A stretch of DNA of 58,192 nucleotides from Flavobacteriaceae bacterium UBA2765 (GCA_002352665.1 DEIV01000010.1:1-58192); one strand, 5' to 3'; shown: positions 17,617 to 26,896, numbered from the stretch's first letter. Made by a program: numbers and translations. Notes: generated by a model not told the origin, from the sequence alone.

Positions 17617-18512
17617 TGAATCATAAATTTAAGTTTTACAATTTTTCCATTATGATAAGACTTGCTAAGTACTTTAATATTTTTTAAACTACTTGTGGGG
17701 ACAATTAGTTTATTAATAAAATCACTTTTAGAATAAATTTCAACAGCCATATTTTGCGAAAAAACTTGATAAATTTGAGCATTATCTGCAATTAAATTCT
17801 GCAATTGTAATTTTCGTTTTTTACTATCTTTTACATTTCCCATTGAATAATAATGCAACATCAAAGCATAATCATCGGTTAGTAGTTTAATGGTGTTATT
17901 TGTTTGTGATTCAACAGTTCTAATGATAGTATCTGATTTATAATAGGGTGATTGAACAATAAATTTGATTGTCTTTGCCTTAGTAAGATAAGAAAAACAG
18001 CCTGTACTATCTGTTTTAAGATATAGAGGTGACTCCAACTCTTGTAATATTTTTATATCTAGGGCAGTAGTTATGGTTTCATTTTTATCTTCATCTATAA
18101 AACAAAATTGGAATTCATTTTTTGAATTAGAAAAATAAAATACACCAATCAATATAGGTAAAAAGATTAGCACTAACCAGTACCACTGTTTATGAGATTC
18201 TGATTTTTCTTCAGCCTTAGAGGTATAGGGATGTTTATTCTTAAAAGCAGTCCAATTCTGTAAACCTACATAGTTACTCAATACATTTAAAATATCAATT
18301 CGAGGTAACTTTTCAGGTTTATTTTTTATATAGGTATAAAACCACTTCTCACTAACTCTAGCTTTTACTTTACGAAACAAATCCTCTTGAAAAGCTACAA
18401 TATCTTCACCTTTCCAATCTTTAATAGAATTAGAAGCACTGTTTTCTGATAAGAAAGCACGGGCAATAGCCTGCTTTAACAAATCAAAATAATATGTATC
18501 CTCGTGTTTCAA
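17613..18512 (-). CDS. Single-pass membrane protein with N-terminal cytosolic domain
   Basis: A 299-residue protein in three parts: a helical cytosolic domain (1-100) carrying VSEKWFYTYIKNKPEKLPRID, a transmembrane helix (about 110-127, WLVLIFLPILIGVFYF), and a periplasmic part (about 130-299) with a beta-rich segment resembling carboxypeptidase-regulatory folds. The N-terminal block recurs in many Bacteroidota envelope proteins but has no agreed function. The topology suggests an envelope-to-cytosol sensor or anchor. It is coupled with the downstream lipoprotein gene. Confidence 0.68.
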   Translation of the reverse strand: MKHEDTYYFDLLKQAIARAFLSENSASNSIKDWKGEDIVAFQEDLFRKVKARVSEKWFYTYIKNKPEKLPRIDILNVLSNYVGLQNWTAFKNKHPYTSKAEEKSESHKQWYWLVLIFLPILIGVFYFSNSKNEFQFCFIDEDKNETITTALDIKILQELESPLYLKTDSTGCFSYLTKAKTIKFIVQSPYYKSDTIIRTVESQTNNTIKLLTDDYALMLHYYSMGNVKDSKKRKLQLQNLIADNAQIYQVFSQNMAVEIYSKSDFINKLIVPTSSLKNIKVLSKSYHNGKIVKLKFMIQ

Positions 18513-18609
18513 ATAAATATAATAAGCTTAAAATCAGAAATTTAAAATTTGTAAAATAATTTACAACTTGTTTACAAGAGTTTTTCAAAAGATAGCTGTT
18601 CAAGCTACA

Positions 18610-18617
18610 TAAGTTTG
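18610..18617 (+). promoter_or_regulatory. Putative -7 box for the DUF4349 gene
   Basis: TAAGTTTG matches TAnnTTTG and lies 28 bases before the ATG at 18646. No -33 element is convincing. Confidence 0.45.
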
Positions 18618-18645
18618 CTCAAATAAATCCTAAAAATAGAAAATT

Positions 18646-19500
18646 ATGAGAACAAACAAATTAAATCTAAGCCTTAAATTTTTAATCGTAATAATATTTT
18701 CAAATTTACTTTTGGCATGTAGTAATAATCATAAGGAAAGTGTACCTGTAGAAAATGTACCAGTTTCAGAAAAATACGAAGCCATATCGTCCAATGAAGA
18801 TATTATTTTAGAAAACATGGCAACAGAAAAGGATGTCTTGCAAGACTTAAAAATTATCAAATCGGCATCAGTAAAGTATAAAGTGGAAAATGTCAATAAG
18901 GCCACACAAAAAATCAATACTATGATGTTACAGTTTAAGGCCTATATATCAGATCAAAGGTTTCAGAATGATTTATATCAAAAAGAAAATAGGTTTATTA
19001 TAAAAGTACCTGAAAAATATTTTGCAGCTTTAAAGGACTCAATTGTTCAAGTAGCTGAATTTGTTGATTATGAAAACATCACAACAGATGATGTTACTGA
19101 AGAGTATATCGATTTACAATCTAGACTAAAAACTAAGTTAGAAGTAAAACAACGCTATGAAGATATATTGCGTAAAAGAGCAAAGACGGTTAAAGGTGTA
19201 TTGGCAGCAGAAGAAAAATTAGGATTGATTCAAGAAGATATGGAAGTCATTCAAGGGAGATTAAAATATTTGACAAGCAAAGTTTCTTATAGTACGCTAG
19301 AAGTTGAATTGTATGAAACAGTAGATTACAAAGAAGAACCTGTAAATTATACTAGGACATTTTTATCTAAAACCAAAGAAGGCTTCTCTTTTGGATGGGA
19401 GTTAGTACAAAGTATATTATTGGGTATTATTTATATCTGGCCTATACTGATTATAGGTTTGATATTATTTATTGTCATGAAAAAAAAGTTTAGAAAGTAA
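18646..19500 (+). CDS. DUF4349 domain lipoprotein
   Basis: A 284-residue lipoprotein with lipobox LLLAC (Cys at 25). The DUF4349 domain spans about 60-270: a paired strand region (SASVKYKVENVNKATQKI), a long coiled helix pair (RLKTKLEVKQRYEDILRK), and a C-terminal transmembrane helix (about 255-278) with a basic end KKKFRK. The fold anchors both ends in the inner membrane with a periplasmic coiled domain. No function is established. A strong terminator follows. Confidence 0.85.
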   Translation: MRTNKLNLSLKFLIVIIFSNLLLACSNNHKESVPVENVPVSEKYEAISSNEDIILENMATEKDVLQDLKIIKSASVKYKVENVNKATQKINTMMLQFKAYISDQRFQNDLYQKENRFIIKVPEKYFAALKDSIVQVAEFVDYENITTDDVTEEYIDLQSRLKTKLEVKQRYEDILRKRAKTVKGVLAAEEKLGLIQEDMEVIQGRLKYLTSKVSYSTLEVELYETVDYKEEPVNYTRTFLSKTKEGFSFGWELVQSILLGIIYIWPILIIGLILFIVMKKKFRK

Positions 19501-19533
19501 GCATTGGTAATTAATTCTAAAAAATCAACAGCT

Positions 19534-19567
19534 CCTACAAGGTCTATCAGACCTTGTAGGTTTGTTT
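19534..19567 (+). terminator. Strong intrinsic terminator after DUF4349 gene
   Basis: A perfect 11-bp stem (19534-19544 with 19550-19560) closes a 5-base loop and is followed by TTTG and a T-run. The stem CCTACAAGGTC resembles a hairpin often repeated between genes in flavobacteria, so it may double as a dispersed repeat. Confidence 0.8.
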
Positions 19568-19653
19568 TTTTAGAAGAAACGATTAGGCAAAGCTTGATTG
19601 ACTATTTAGTCAATCAATTTATTCTATATAAATCAAGAATTTTTTTCTAAATA

Positions 19654-20073
19654 TTAAGACTTTTGCCTCCAAAAAGCATAACCTACTAAAAAACCAAGTA
19701 CCATAGAAAAACTATAGACCGAGATGTTATATTTAAAATTGCTTAAGGCGGTTAGCATTTTAGGTTCTATATTAAAGAGAATGATTAATATAGCCAATGC
19801 AAGCACAATAACCGTACCTGCTAGCGGGCTAATGGCCTTTGGTGATTTTTTAGTAATAAATAGATTTGCGGCTATTACACCCCAAAAATAAGTAAGTACA
19901 AAAAGACCATTATCGGTTTTTTGCAATATCACATTACTTATAGTATTATTGTCCGTTTTATCTAGTGCCAGGTATATATCTAATGCAATTAGAATTATAA
20001 AAAGTGCGATCAATATATATTGTACTTTTTTTATAAAATCTTGATCATTGACTAAGGTGTTTATATTTTTCAT
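19654..20073 (-). CDS. Four-helix membrane protein, paralogue A
   Basis: A 139-residue protein with four predicted transmembrane helices. It is a paralogue of the gene just upstream: NNTISNVILQKTDNGLFVLT and its FWGVIAANLFI align with NDTINVILKNWAYNKYFFLT and VWGVLGGHFFL there. No family name is recognised. A 19-bp gap separates the two genes, consistent with a tandem duplication in one operon. Confidence 0.65.
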   Translation of the reverse strand: MKNINTLVNDQDFIKKVQYILIALFIILIALDIYLALDKTDNNTISNVILQKTDNGLFVLTYFWGVIAANLFITKKSPKAISPLAGTVIVLALAILIILFNIEPKMLTALSNFKYNISVYSFSMVLGFLVGYAFWRQKS

Positions 20074-20092
20074 TTTAAGGTTCTTTTTTCAA

Positions 20093-20497
20093 TTATTCCC
20101 ATGGGAATAAAATTTCAGGAATATGTCTTTGAGACCAGAAAAAATGTCCATAAAATACTCCGGAAATAAGTAATAATAGTTGGTAACGGCGTTTTAATAT
20201 AAAGGACCTGTCTAATCGTTTGCCTATTACAATCAATAATAATATGATAACAATTACCAGTACTACCGGTAACCACCAATTACTACCAAATACGGGTTTG
20301 TACGATCCTAAAAAGAAATGACCGCCTAACACACCCCAAACAAATGTGAGAAAGAAATATTTATTATAGGCCCAATTTTTTAGAATAACGTTTATAGTAT
20401 CATTTTTAATTGTATTAAAACTGAGGTATGCATTAAATAAGACTAAAAAAGCAATAATTGCAATAACAATATGTTCTACTGTTTGAATGCTTAACAT
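20093..20497 (-). CDS. Four-helix membrane protein, paralogue B
   Basis: A 134-residue protein with four predicted transmembrane helices, first gene of a two-gene tandem with the paralogue at 19654-20073. Conserved features are an N-D-T-I motif after the first helix and a tryptophan-glycine (WGV) pair in the second. The C-terminus is FFWSQRHIPEILFPWE, compared with YAFWRQKS in the partner. Function unknown; they could form a heteromeric pair. Confidence 0.65.
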   Translation of the reverse strand: MLSIQTVEHIVIAIIAFLVLFNAYLSFNTIKNDTINVILKNWAYNKYFFLTFVWGVLGGHFFLGSYKPVFGSNWWLPVVLVIVIILLLIVIGKRLDRSFILKRRYQLLLLISGVFYGHFFWSQRHIPEILFPWE

Positions 20498-20595
20498 AAT
20501 TTATAGGTTCATCATATTTATAAAGTTAATTATTTTGAAGGAAATAAAAATATCTACTTCTAAAACTTAGTCTGATAGTACTAGAGAAATGTTCC

Positions 20596-22584
20596 TTATA
20601 ATTGTTCTTTTAATACTTTAATTTCATCACGTAATTTAGCAGCCACCAAAAAATCCAATGCTTTAGCTGCTTTTTTCATCATTTTTTGACGATCTCTAAT
20701 ACGTTTTTCAATTTCAGGTTTTGGGATATATTCCAAGTCTTCTTCGGCCGCTTTTGCTGCAGCACTATCATAATGATAGGAACTAATATTACTTTTGCTC
20801 AAACTATCATCAAGACTCTTTTTTATTTGAGTAGGACTAATATTATGTTCTAAATTATAGGCCATTTGTTTTTCACGTCTCCTAGTAGTTTCATCAATAG
20901 TCAATTGCATACTTTTTGTTATTTTATCAGCATACAAAATGGCTTTTCCATTAATATTCCTTGCAGCCCTACCAACAGTTTGAGTCAATGATCTATGGCT
21001 ACGTAAAAAGCCTTCTTTATCAGCATCTAAAATAGCAACCAAAGATACTTCAGGGAGATCTAGACCCTCTCTAAGTAAATTAACACCTATAAGCACATCA
21101 AATAGGCCTTTTCTTAGATCCTGCATAATTTCAACACGTTCTAAGGTATCAACGTCACTGTGAATATAACGACATCTAATTTGTATTCTACTTAAATATT
21201 TAGTCAATTCTTCTGCCATTCTTTTGGTTAAGGTAGTCACCAAAACACGTTCATCTTTCTCAATTCTCAATTGCATTTCTTCAATCAGATCATCTATTTG
21301 ATTTAAACTCGGCCGAACTTCAATCTCAGGATCTAATAAACCAGTTGGGCGAATGACCTGCTCAACAAAAACACCTTCTGTTTTTTGCAATTCATAATCT
21401 GCCGGAGTCGCACTTACATAAATAACTTGATTTTGTATGGCTTCAAATTCTTCAAATTTTAAAGGACGGTTATCCATGGCTGCAGGAAGTCTAAAACCAT
21501 ATTCCACTAAATTCTCCTTTCTAGATCTATCACCACCGTACATGGCATGAGTTTGAGGAATAGTAACATGACTTTCATCTATCACCATTAAATAATCATC
21601 AGGAAAATAATCTAACAAGCAGAATGGGCGAGTACCTGAAGATCTTCCATCGAGATAGCGAGAATAATTTTCTATACCACTACAGTAGCCTAATTCTCTA
21701 ATCATTTCAAGGTCAAATTCTGTACGTTCTTTTAAGCGTTTTGCTTCTAAATGTTTGCCAATTTCTTTAAAATAATCTACTTGTTTGACCATATCTTCCT
21801 GAATTTTATGGATGGCATTTTGCAATATATCTGGTGAGGTTACAAATAGATTGGCAGGATAAATGGTTAGTTGTTCGTATTTTTCTATTATTTTATTGTT
21901 GACAATATCAAAACTTTCTATTTCTTCAATTTCATCACCAAAAAAATGAATTCTATATCCGTAATCGCCATAAGAAGGGAAAACGGTAATAGTATCACCC
22001 TTTACTTTAAAAGTCCCACTTTTTACTTCAAACTCAGTTCTCGAGTATAAACTCGTAACCAAGCGATGTAAAAATTTTGTTCTGGGTATTTTTTGATCAA
22101 TTTCAATATGTATGACATTTTTTTTAAATTCAACGGGATTTCCAATTCCATACAAACAAGAAACAGAAGCTACCACCAATACATCTCTTCGACCGGATAA
22201 TAACGATGAGGTGGTGCTTAATCTTAATCGTTCAATATCTTCATTAATGGAAAGATCTTTTTCAATATACAATCCACTAGTCGGAATATAAGCTTCAGGC
22301 TGATAATAATCGTAATAAGAGACAAAATATTCCACAGCATTATTAGGAAAAAAATGCTTGAATTCTGAATACAATTGTGCGGCTAAAGTTTTATTATGAG
22401 CCAGAACCAAAGTAGGTCTTTGTATATTTTCAATTACATTGGCTACCGTAAATGTTTTACCCGAACCTGTAACCCCTAACAAAGTTTGATATTTTTCACC
22501 AGATAAAATCTCTTCACTAATTTGATTGATAGCTTGGGGCTGATCTCCGGTAGGTTTAAAATCTGATGTAAGTTCGAATTGCAT
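20596..22584 (-). CDS. uvrB: Excinuclease ABC subunit UvrB
   Basis: The damage-verification helicase of nucleotide excision repair, 662 residues. Walker A is GVTGSGKT (37-44), the beta-hairpin segment VSYYDYYQPEAYIP is intact, the DExx motif is VIDESHVT, helicase motif VI is QTVGRAARN, and a C-terminal UVR coiled-coil (about 625-662) that binds UvrC is present. The N-terminus FELTSDFKPTGDQPQAI is diagnostic and fixes the start at 22584. It is a single gene with a long gene-free region upstream. Confidence 0.97.
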   Translation of the reverse strand: MQFELTSDFKPTGDQPQAINQISEEILSGEKYQTLLGVTGSGKTFTVANVIENIQRPTLVLAHNKTLAAQLYSEFKHFFPNNAVEYFVSYYDYYQPEAYIPTSGLYIEKDLSINEDIERLRLSTTSSLLSGRRDVLVVASVSCLYGIGNPVEFKKNVIHIEIDQKIPRTKFLHRLVTSLYSRTEFEVKSGTFKVKGDTITVFPSYGDYGYRIHFFGDEIEEIESFDIVNNKIIEKYEQLTIYPANLFVTSPDILQNAIHKIQEDMVKQVDYFKEIGKHLEAKRLKERTEFDLEMIRELGYCSGIENYSRYLDGRSSGTRPFCLLDYFPDDYLMVIDESHVTIPQTHAMYGGDRSRKENLVEYGFRLPAAMDNRPLKFEEFEAIQNQVIYVSATPADYELQKTEGVFVEQVIRPTGLLDPEIEVRPSLNQIDDLIEEMQLRIEKDERVLVTTLTKRMAEELTKYLSRIQIRCRYIHSDVDTLERVEIMQDLRKGLFDVLIGVNLLREGLDLPEVSLVAILDADKEGFLRSHRSLTQTVGRAARNINGKAILYADKITKSMQLTIDETTRRREKQMAYNLEHNISPTQIKKSLDDSLSKSNISSYHYDSAAAKAAEEDLEYIPKPEIEKRIRDRQKMMKKAAKALDFLVAAKLRDEIKVLKEQL

Positions 22585-22683
22585 TTTATGCTTAATTAAA
22601 TGGATAACGTTTTATTAAAATCAATTGATCTACAAGATTAATTCAATTCAATATTACAACATAATATAATCAAATTGGTTTTA

Positions 22684-22691
22684 CAAAAATA
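22684..22691 (-). promoter_or_regulatory. Putative uvrB -7 box
   Basis: Reads TATTTTTG on the minus strand, matching TAnnTTTG, 99 bases before the uvrB ATG. A TTTG lies 24 bases further upstream, slightly longer than the usual spacing, inside the loop of the inverted repeat at 22705-22739. Confidence 0.35.
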
Positions 22692-22704
22692 ATCAACCTA
22701 AATT

Positions 22705-22739
22705 ATATCTTGATACAAATTTAAATTTTATCAAGATAT
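22705..22739. promoter_or_regulatory. Perfect 11-bp inverted repeat upstream of uvrB
   Basis: ATATCTTGATA (22705-22715) and TATCAAGATAT (22729-22739) are exact inverted copies around a 13-base A/T loop. The position just upstream of the candidate uvrB -7 box would suit an operator. No regulator is identified; it could also be a plain hairpin. Confidence 0.4.
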
Positions 22740-23165
22740 TATCTTAAACATAGATATTATTTAAATTTAATTTAACATGCACATATAAAGTACAACCCAC
22801 ATTTGTATAGGTCTATTTGAGTTGGTAATTTGGGTAATGCCATATATAGTAAAGCTCTTTTTTTGAACTAAACAAAGTTCTTTATTTTTAAATTTGCTTT
22901 ACCAATAATTCCAAATACCAATTTAACTTTAAAATGTCGTATTAATAATTTGAATTATTTTTTGTTTAGATTAAATAGAAAATATAAGCATAGCATTCGT
23001 TACAGTTTTATTTTATAGTGAAATATGGACGAAAAAGAAACATCATTATATTCGACATTTTGATGCCAAATTGGTATAAAAAACATTAACAAATATTAAC
23101 ATAAAAATCATTTTGTTTAATATTAAATTAACAATAAGCTGTTAAATCCGTTTTATATTTGCAGT

Positions 23166-23229
23166 ATATTATTTGAGTTAGTTAGTTACTAAAAAAGAGT
23201 ATTGCTTTAAGGGTAATGCTCTTTTTTTT
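23166..23229 (+). ncRNA. Candidate small RNA (promoter plus terminator)
   Basis: TATATTTG at 23154-23161 is an exact -7 box. About 34 bases further on a hairpin begins: 23195-23203 pairs with 23215-23223 (nine pairs, one T-G), and eight T follow. No open frame fits between. The predicted transcript of about 60-65 bases is mostly terminator, so it could be a small RNA, a terminated leader, or the relic of a lost gene. No known RNA family is recognised. Confidence 0.3.
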
Positions 23230-23267
23230 GTTATATCGTTCTGTACTTATTAATTATAATAAATTTG

Positions 23268-23640
23268 CAATGATTCTATTTTCGATAGGACAATTACTTA
23301 TGAAATGAAGGATAGTGAAGATATTAGAGCCTATAGTTTGATTGTGGTTGATAGGGAAAAGGGTATTGTCAAATAGACGAAAAAAATTCTATTATCATTT
23401 ATGGGTACTTACATAACACTAATGTGTTCACCAGTTTTTTTTAAAGTTTCTGAGAGTTATATAATAGCTACTTATACGAAGCAATAAGATGAACTTTTAT
23501 TTGAAATTATTGCAGAAAATGGAACACCGGTTAGTACTACATTCAGGTAATACCAAATAAAATGATGAAAAAATACCTATGGTAGATTCTTATATGGTAA
23601 ATCCTAGGCAGAAAGCGGTGTTAAGAAAGGAAGAGTAATT
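23268..23640 (+). pseudogene. Possible decayed gene fragments
   Basis: A -7 box (TAAATTTG, 23260-23267) precedes a frame that reads FDRTITYEMKDSEDIRAYS and on to a TAG near 23376. A second coding-like stretch near 23484-23550 reads DELLFEIIAENGTPVSTTFR, bounded by in-frame stops. Codon choice looks coding, yet no frame is intact for more than about 35 residues. I cannot name a family. It could be chance in AT-rich DNA. Confidence 0.25.
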
Positions 23641-23821
23641 TCATGAATACTTCATAAAAGAACCTATAAAGTCCTTTCAAGGGGTCATTTTTTTCGTTAG
23701 TCTTTTGTAGAAATTTAATAGTGTTCATCTAAATGTCATTTTCATTTTTGAAAATTGTTTTTTAGAAATTATACAGTAGATATTTGAGATTCTCTCCTTG
23801 AGGAGATTTTAGGAGTGTAGA

Positions 23822-24667
23822 CTACAAATCTCTTTTCTTTAATAAGGCGAAAGAGAGGTAGATAAATATAAAAATCCAAGCAGAAGCGATTGCCATATCA
23901 TACCATTGCACCCCTATATTTTGTGCAAAATCTTGTCCCACTTGTTTACCAGCTGTTTGTACAGCATTCAATCTTGTAAAGGGTTGCTTTATAAGGTTAG
24001 ACATAGATTCTAAAGGGAAAAATTGCATAACGTTACTCGTATTTGGAGATGTTTGAGGGTTTTCACCAAATTTCCAATATAAGAAGCCTTTAAAAATACT
24101 TTCTGCAAAAAACCATACTAAAATACCACCTACTGCAAAGGCTGATCTTTTAACCAATATACCCATAAACAAACCAAAAGAGAAAAAAGCGGTCAGTTTT
24201 AGAAAAAAACCAATAAGATAGTCTAAGTCTGAAAGAATAATTCCAATTTCATTAAAATCTGAATAGATTAGACCTAAAATCAAAGAAATTACAAATACAA
24301 AAATTGTAGATACGGCTGCAAAAACGAGAACGGTATAGAATTTTGAAAGGATAAATTCCTTTTTGCTCAAGCCATCTATTAAATTTTGTTTTAATGTTTT
24401 ATGACTGTATTCATTAGCCATCATTGACACAATAACAAGCAGCAAAAAGAATTTAAAAATAGCAGCCATAAAAGTGTTGAAATGCCAGATATATGGAAAA
24501 TTAAAAATGCCTTGATCTGCCAAGTGAAATTTGATAAAACCAAAATTGAATTTTATAGCGGCTATCAATGCTATAGATGTAAGTAAAGCAAAATAAATGA
24601 TGGTCAACACCTTACTTGCTCTGTTGTGTTTTAATTTATGAAATTCAATATTTAAAAGACGAAACAT
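23822..24667 (-). CDS. ABC-2 type transporter permease
   Basis: An inner-membrane protein of 281 residues with six predicted transmembrane segments and the ABC-2 layout: an N-terminal cytosolic helix (FRLLNIEFHKLKHNRASK), a first membrane span, then a cytosolic MANEYSHKTLKQNLIDGLSKKEF loop that couples to the ATPase. The substrate is unknown. It lies 21 bases downstream of its ATPase gene and surely forms an exporter with it. These GldA-like pairs handle bacteriocin or lipid export and gliding in relatives, but none of that can be assigned here. Confidence 0.85.
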   Translation of the reverse strand: MFRLLNIEFHKLKHNRASKVLTIIYFALLTSIALIAAIKFNFGFIKFHLADQGIFNFPYIWHFNTFMAAIFKFFLLLVIVSMMANEYSHKTLKQNLIDGLSKKEFILSKFYTVLVFAAVSTIFVFVISLILGLIYSDFNEIGIILSDLDYLIGFFLKLTAFFSFGLFMGILVKRSAFAVGGILVWFFAESIFKGFLYWKFGENPQTSPNTSNVMQFFPLESMSNLIKQPFTRLNAVQTAGKQVGQDFAQNIGVQWYDMAIASAWIFIFIYLSFALLKKRDL

Positions 24668-24688
24668 TTGTCTAGCTATTTTATAAGA

Positions 24689-25588
24689 TTAATTATTATT
24701 CGTTAAGGTTAAGAACTGCTGTTCTAGACTAGGCATTCGTTTTACCAAATGAGATAATGTAATGCCATTTTTAAATAAATAGTTGTTTATTTCGCCTGCT
24801 GACAATTCATTTTCTAATGTTGCAATTAATTTGTCATCCTCATGTTTTACAGTACTAATGGAAGGATGATTTTGTAATAATTCGCTCAATTTATCATGGT
24901 CAGTGTCGGTTTTTAATTCAAAATACCCATTTGAAGCTGTTATACCATCTACACTACCTGAATATAGTTTCACGCCATTGCGAATAACCACTACATGTGT
25001 ACATACTTTTTCAACTTCATCTAATAAATGTGAAGCTAATAAAATGGTGGTACCATTACTGGCAATCTCTTTAATAATCTTACGAATTTCATGAATGCCT
25101 TGCGGATCTAAACCATTCGTAGGTTCATCTAATATTAAAATTTCTGGATCATTAAGTAGGGCAGAGGCAATAGCCAAACGTTGCTTCATCCCTAAAGAAA
25201 AGGTTTTGAACTTACTATTTCTACGTTCAAAAAGGTTTACAACTTTTAACTTATCATCAATTCTATCATAAGCAACACCTTTTATTTTACAAATCAATTT
25301 TAGATTTTGTGTTGCCGTCATGTACGGATAAAAATTAGGTCGCTCAATAATGGCTCCCACTTTTTTCAAGGCATCATGAGTAGAAACGCCACCATCAAAC
25401 CAACTAAATTCGCCTGAAGTTCTATTAACTACATTTAATATGATACCTAAAGTTGTAGATTTTCCACTTCCGTTAGGGCCTAATATACCGTAAACATTTC
25501 CTCTTTGTATATCAAAAGAAAGATTATTTACAGCATGTACAGCACCGTATTTTTTATCTAAATTTTTAAGGGATAAGATTGTTTTCAA
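24689..25588 (-). CDS. ABC transporter ATP-binding protein
   Basis: A 299-residue ATPase: Walker A GPNGSGKST (residues about 38-46), signature FSLGMKQRLAIASALL, Walker B LILDEPTNGLDP, H-loop SHLLDEVEK, and an extended C-terminal domain of about 80 residues typical of ABC-2 exporters of the CcmA/bacitracin-resistance type. It is the first gene of a two-gene operon with the permease at 23822-24667. Confidence 0.9.
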   Translation of the reverse strand: MKTILSLKNLDKKYGAVHAVNNLSFDIQRGNVYGILGPNGSGKSTTLGIILNVVNRTSGEFSWFDGGVSTHDALKKVGAIIERPNFYPYMTATQNLKLICKIKGVAYDRIDDKLKVVNLFERRNSKFKTFSLGMKQRLAIASALLNDPEILILDEPTNGLDPQGIHEIRKIIKEIASNGTTILLASHLLDEVEKVCTHVVVIRNGVKLYSGSVDGITASNGYFELKTDTDHDKLSELLQNHPSISTVKHEDDKLIATLENELSAGEINNYLFKNGITLSHLVKRMPSLEQQFLTLTNNN

Positions 25589-25744
25589 GAATATGATTGT
25601 TTGGTTATTTTGATAATATGACGACCAAAATCCTATTTTGTAACAGTAAAATATAAAAAAAAGATGTTCTTACAAGATTAGTTATGAATAAAACGATGAA
25701 TTTCTTTCGGTGTAATAATTACTAACTAGAGAGAGACTAATTCA

Positions 25745-26248
25745 TCAATTCATCAATTCATCAAAATTATCAAAATCGAATTCGTCAAAGTTTTCTAAAG
25801 TATTATCGTCATTACCATTTGCATCTTCACTTACAAATTCTTTTTCCGGGGCTTCAGCAGGCATCAATCCAACCGTTAGTAATAAGCTCGGTAATTCAAT
25901 TTGATAAGTATCTTCTTCAACACTTATAAGCTCAACAAAAAATGTCCACATGGAAAAGAAGTCATAAACATATATGAGTTTATTTTTATCTTCCGTTATG
26001 ACATCTCTAAGAATAAATGCTTGCATAGACACATTGTGTTCAGATTCACTCATGTCAAAAAGAGGAATTTCCTCTCCTTGATTCCATTCATTATCCGTCA
26101 AATAAAAAGCTGCCATTTCTGTTCCGCCAAAACCAAAAGCATTGGTAGCAGCATTATGCAAATCCTCAAGAGTATCATTGAAGTTAATAGCGATATCTCT
26201 AAATACATCTTCTTCAGTGTCTAATATCAATCTAATTTTATATATCAT
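25745..26248 (-). CDS. pRiA4b ORF-3-like domain protein
   Basis: A 167-residue acidic cytosolic protein of the PRiA4_ORF3 family (often called IS1096 passenger TnpR-like). The domain fills about 1-130 (KIRLILDTEEDVFRDIAI, FGGTEMAAFYLTDNEW, YVYDFFSMWTFFVEL), followed by a very acidic, probably disordered tail. Three in-frame starts lie close together (TTG 26260, ATG 26254, ATG 26248); I prefer 26248 because it gives the family-like MIYKIRL start. Despite the family name there is no transposon here. Function unknown. Confidence 0.78.
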   Translation of the reverse strand: MIYKIRLILDTEEDVFRDIAINFNDTLEDLHNAATNAFGFGGTEMAAFYLTDNEWNQGEEIPLFDMSESEHNVSMQAFILRDVITEDKNKLIYVYDFFSMWTFFVELISVEEDTYQIELPSLLLTVGLMPAEAPEKEFVSEDANGNDDNTLENFDEFDFDNFDELMN

Positions 26249-26471
26249 AATCATTATCAAATTAAGAATTAACTCATTTAGGCCTTTTGCCTAAGTATTC
26301 TCATAAAATCTATCTTTACGACAGATAAAAAATAAAAGTCAAGACCAATACATTAGGTTTTAAAATTAATTCTTTTAAAAATGTAAGGCATTTATTTTGC
26401 GGCAAAGTTATGTATTTACGTTAAATAATTTGCAAAGTTTTGATTACTTTTACCACAAACAGAATATACAA

Positions 26472-26888
26472 ATGAGTAGAGAAGAATTGTTAATGAATCT
26501 CAATAGTAAAACTAAAGACACTTTAATGGAAACCCTTGGTATTACTTATATAGATATAGGAGAGGATTATTTAGTGGCTACCATGCCGATAAACGCAAAA
26601 GTTCATCAACCTGAAGGACTGTTACACGGTGGAGCATCTGTCGCATTGGCGGAAAGTGTTGGTAGTACTGCAGCTCATTTTTCAATAGATAGCAATACAC
26701 AAGAAATTAGGGGATTAGAAATTACAGCCAACCATGTACGTGGTATTAAAAAAGGGATGGTAACGGCAACAGCTAAACCAATTCATAAAGGTAGATCTAC
26801 TCAGTTATGGGAAATTAGAATTGTAGATGAGCAAGAAAAACTAATTTCAATTTGCAAGCTAACCACAATTGTTTTGTCCAAAAGCTAA
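26472..26888 (+). CDS. PaaI-type hotdog thioesterase (MenI candidate)
   Basis: A 138-residue single-hotdog thioesterase. The signature HQPEGLLHGGASVALAES carries the HGG turn and the catalytic glutamate. Residues LEITANHVRGIKKG and GRSTQLWEIRI complete the fold. I start at ATG 26472 (MSREELL); an upstream in-frame ATG at 26397 adds 25 residues unlike the family. It lies two genes before an isochorismate synthase, so a role as 1,4-dihydroxy-2-naphthoyl-CoA hydrolase in menaquinone synthesis is the best inference. Other acyl-CoA substrates remain possible. Confidence 0.82.
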   Translation: MSREELLMNLNSKTKDTLMETLGITYIDIGEDYLVATMPINAKVHQPEGLLHGGASVALAESVGSTAAHFSIDSNTQEIRGLEITANHVRGIKKGMVTATAKPIHKGRSTQLWEIRIVDEQEKLISICKLTTIVLSKS

Positions 26889-26896
26889 AATTGATA

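Larger units (their letters stand above)
22585..23821. other. 1.24-kb gene-free region between uvrB and an ABC permease
   Basis: This is the longest stretch without an intact gene. From left to right it holds the uvrB upstream signals, an AT-rich part with no frame of note (22740-23100), a promoter-terminator pair that would make a ~65-base RNA (23154-23229), and stop-interrupted coding-like fragments on the plus strand (23268-23640). The last ~180 bases show nothing. Confidence 0.5.

Noticed and set aside
25745..26260. Transposon signal from the IS1096/TnpR-like family name
   Set aside because: No transposase, terminal inverted repeats or target duplication lie nearby; the name is historical.
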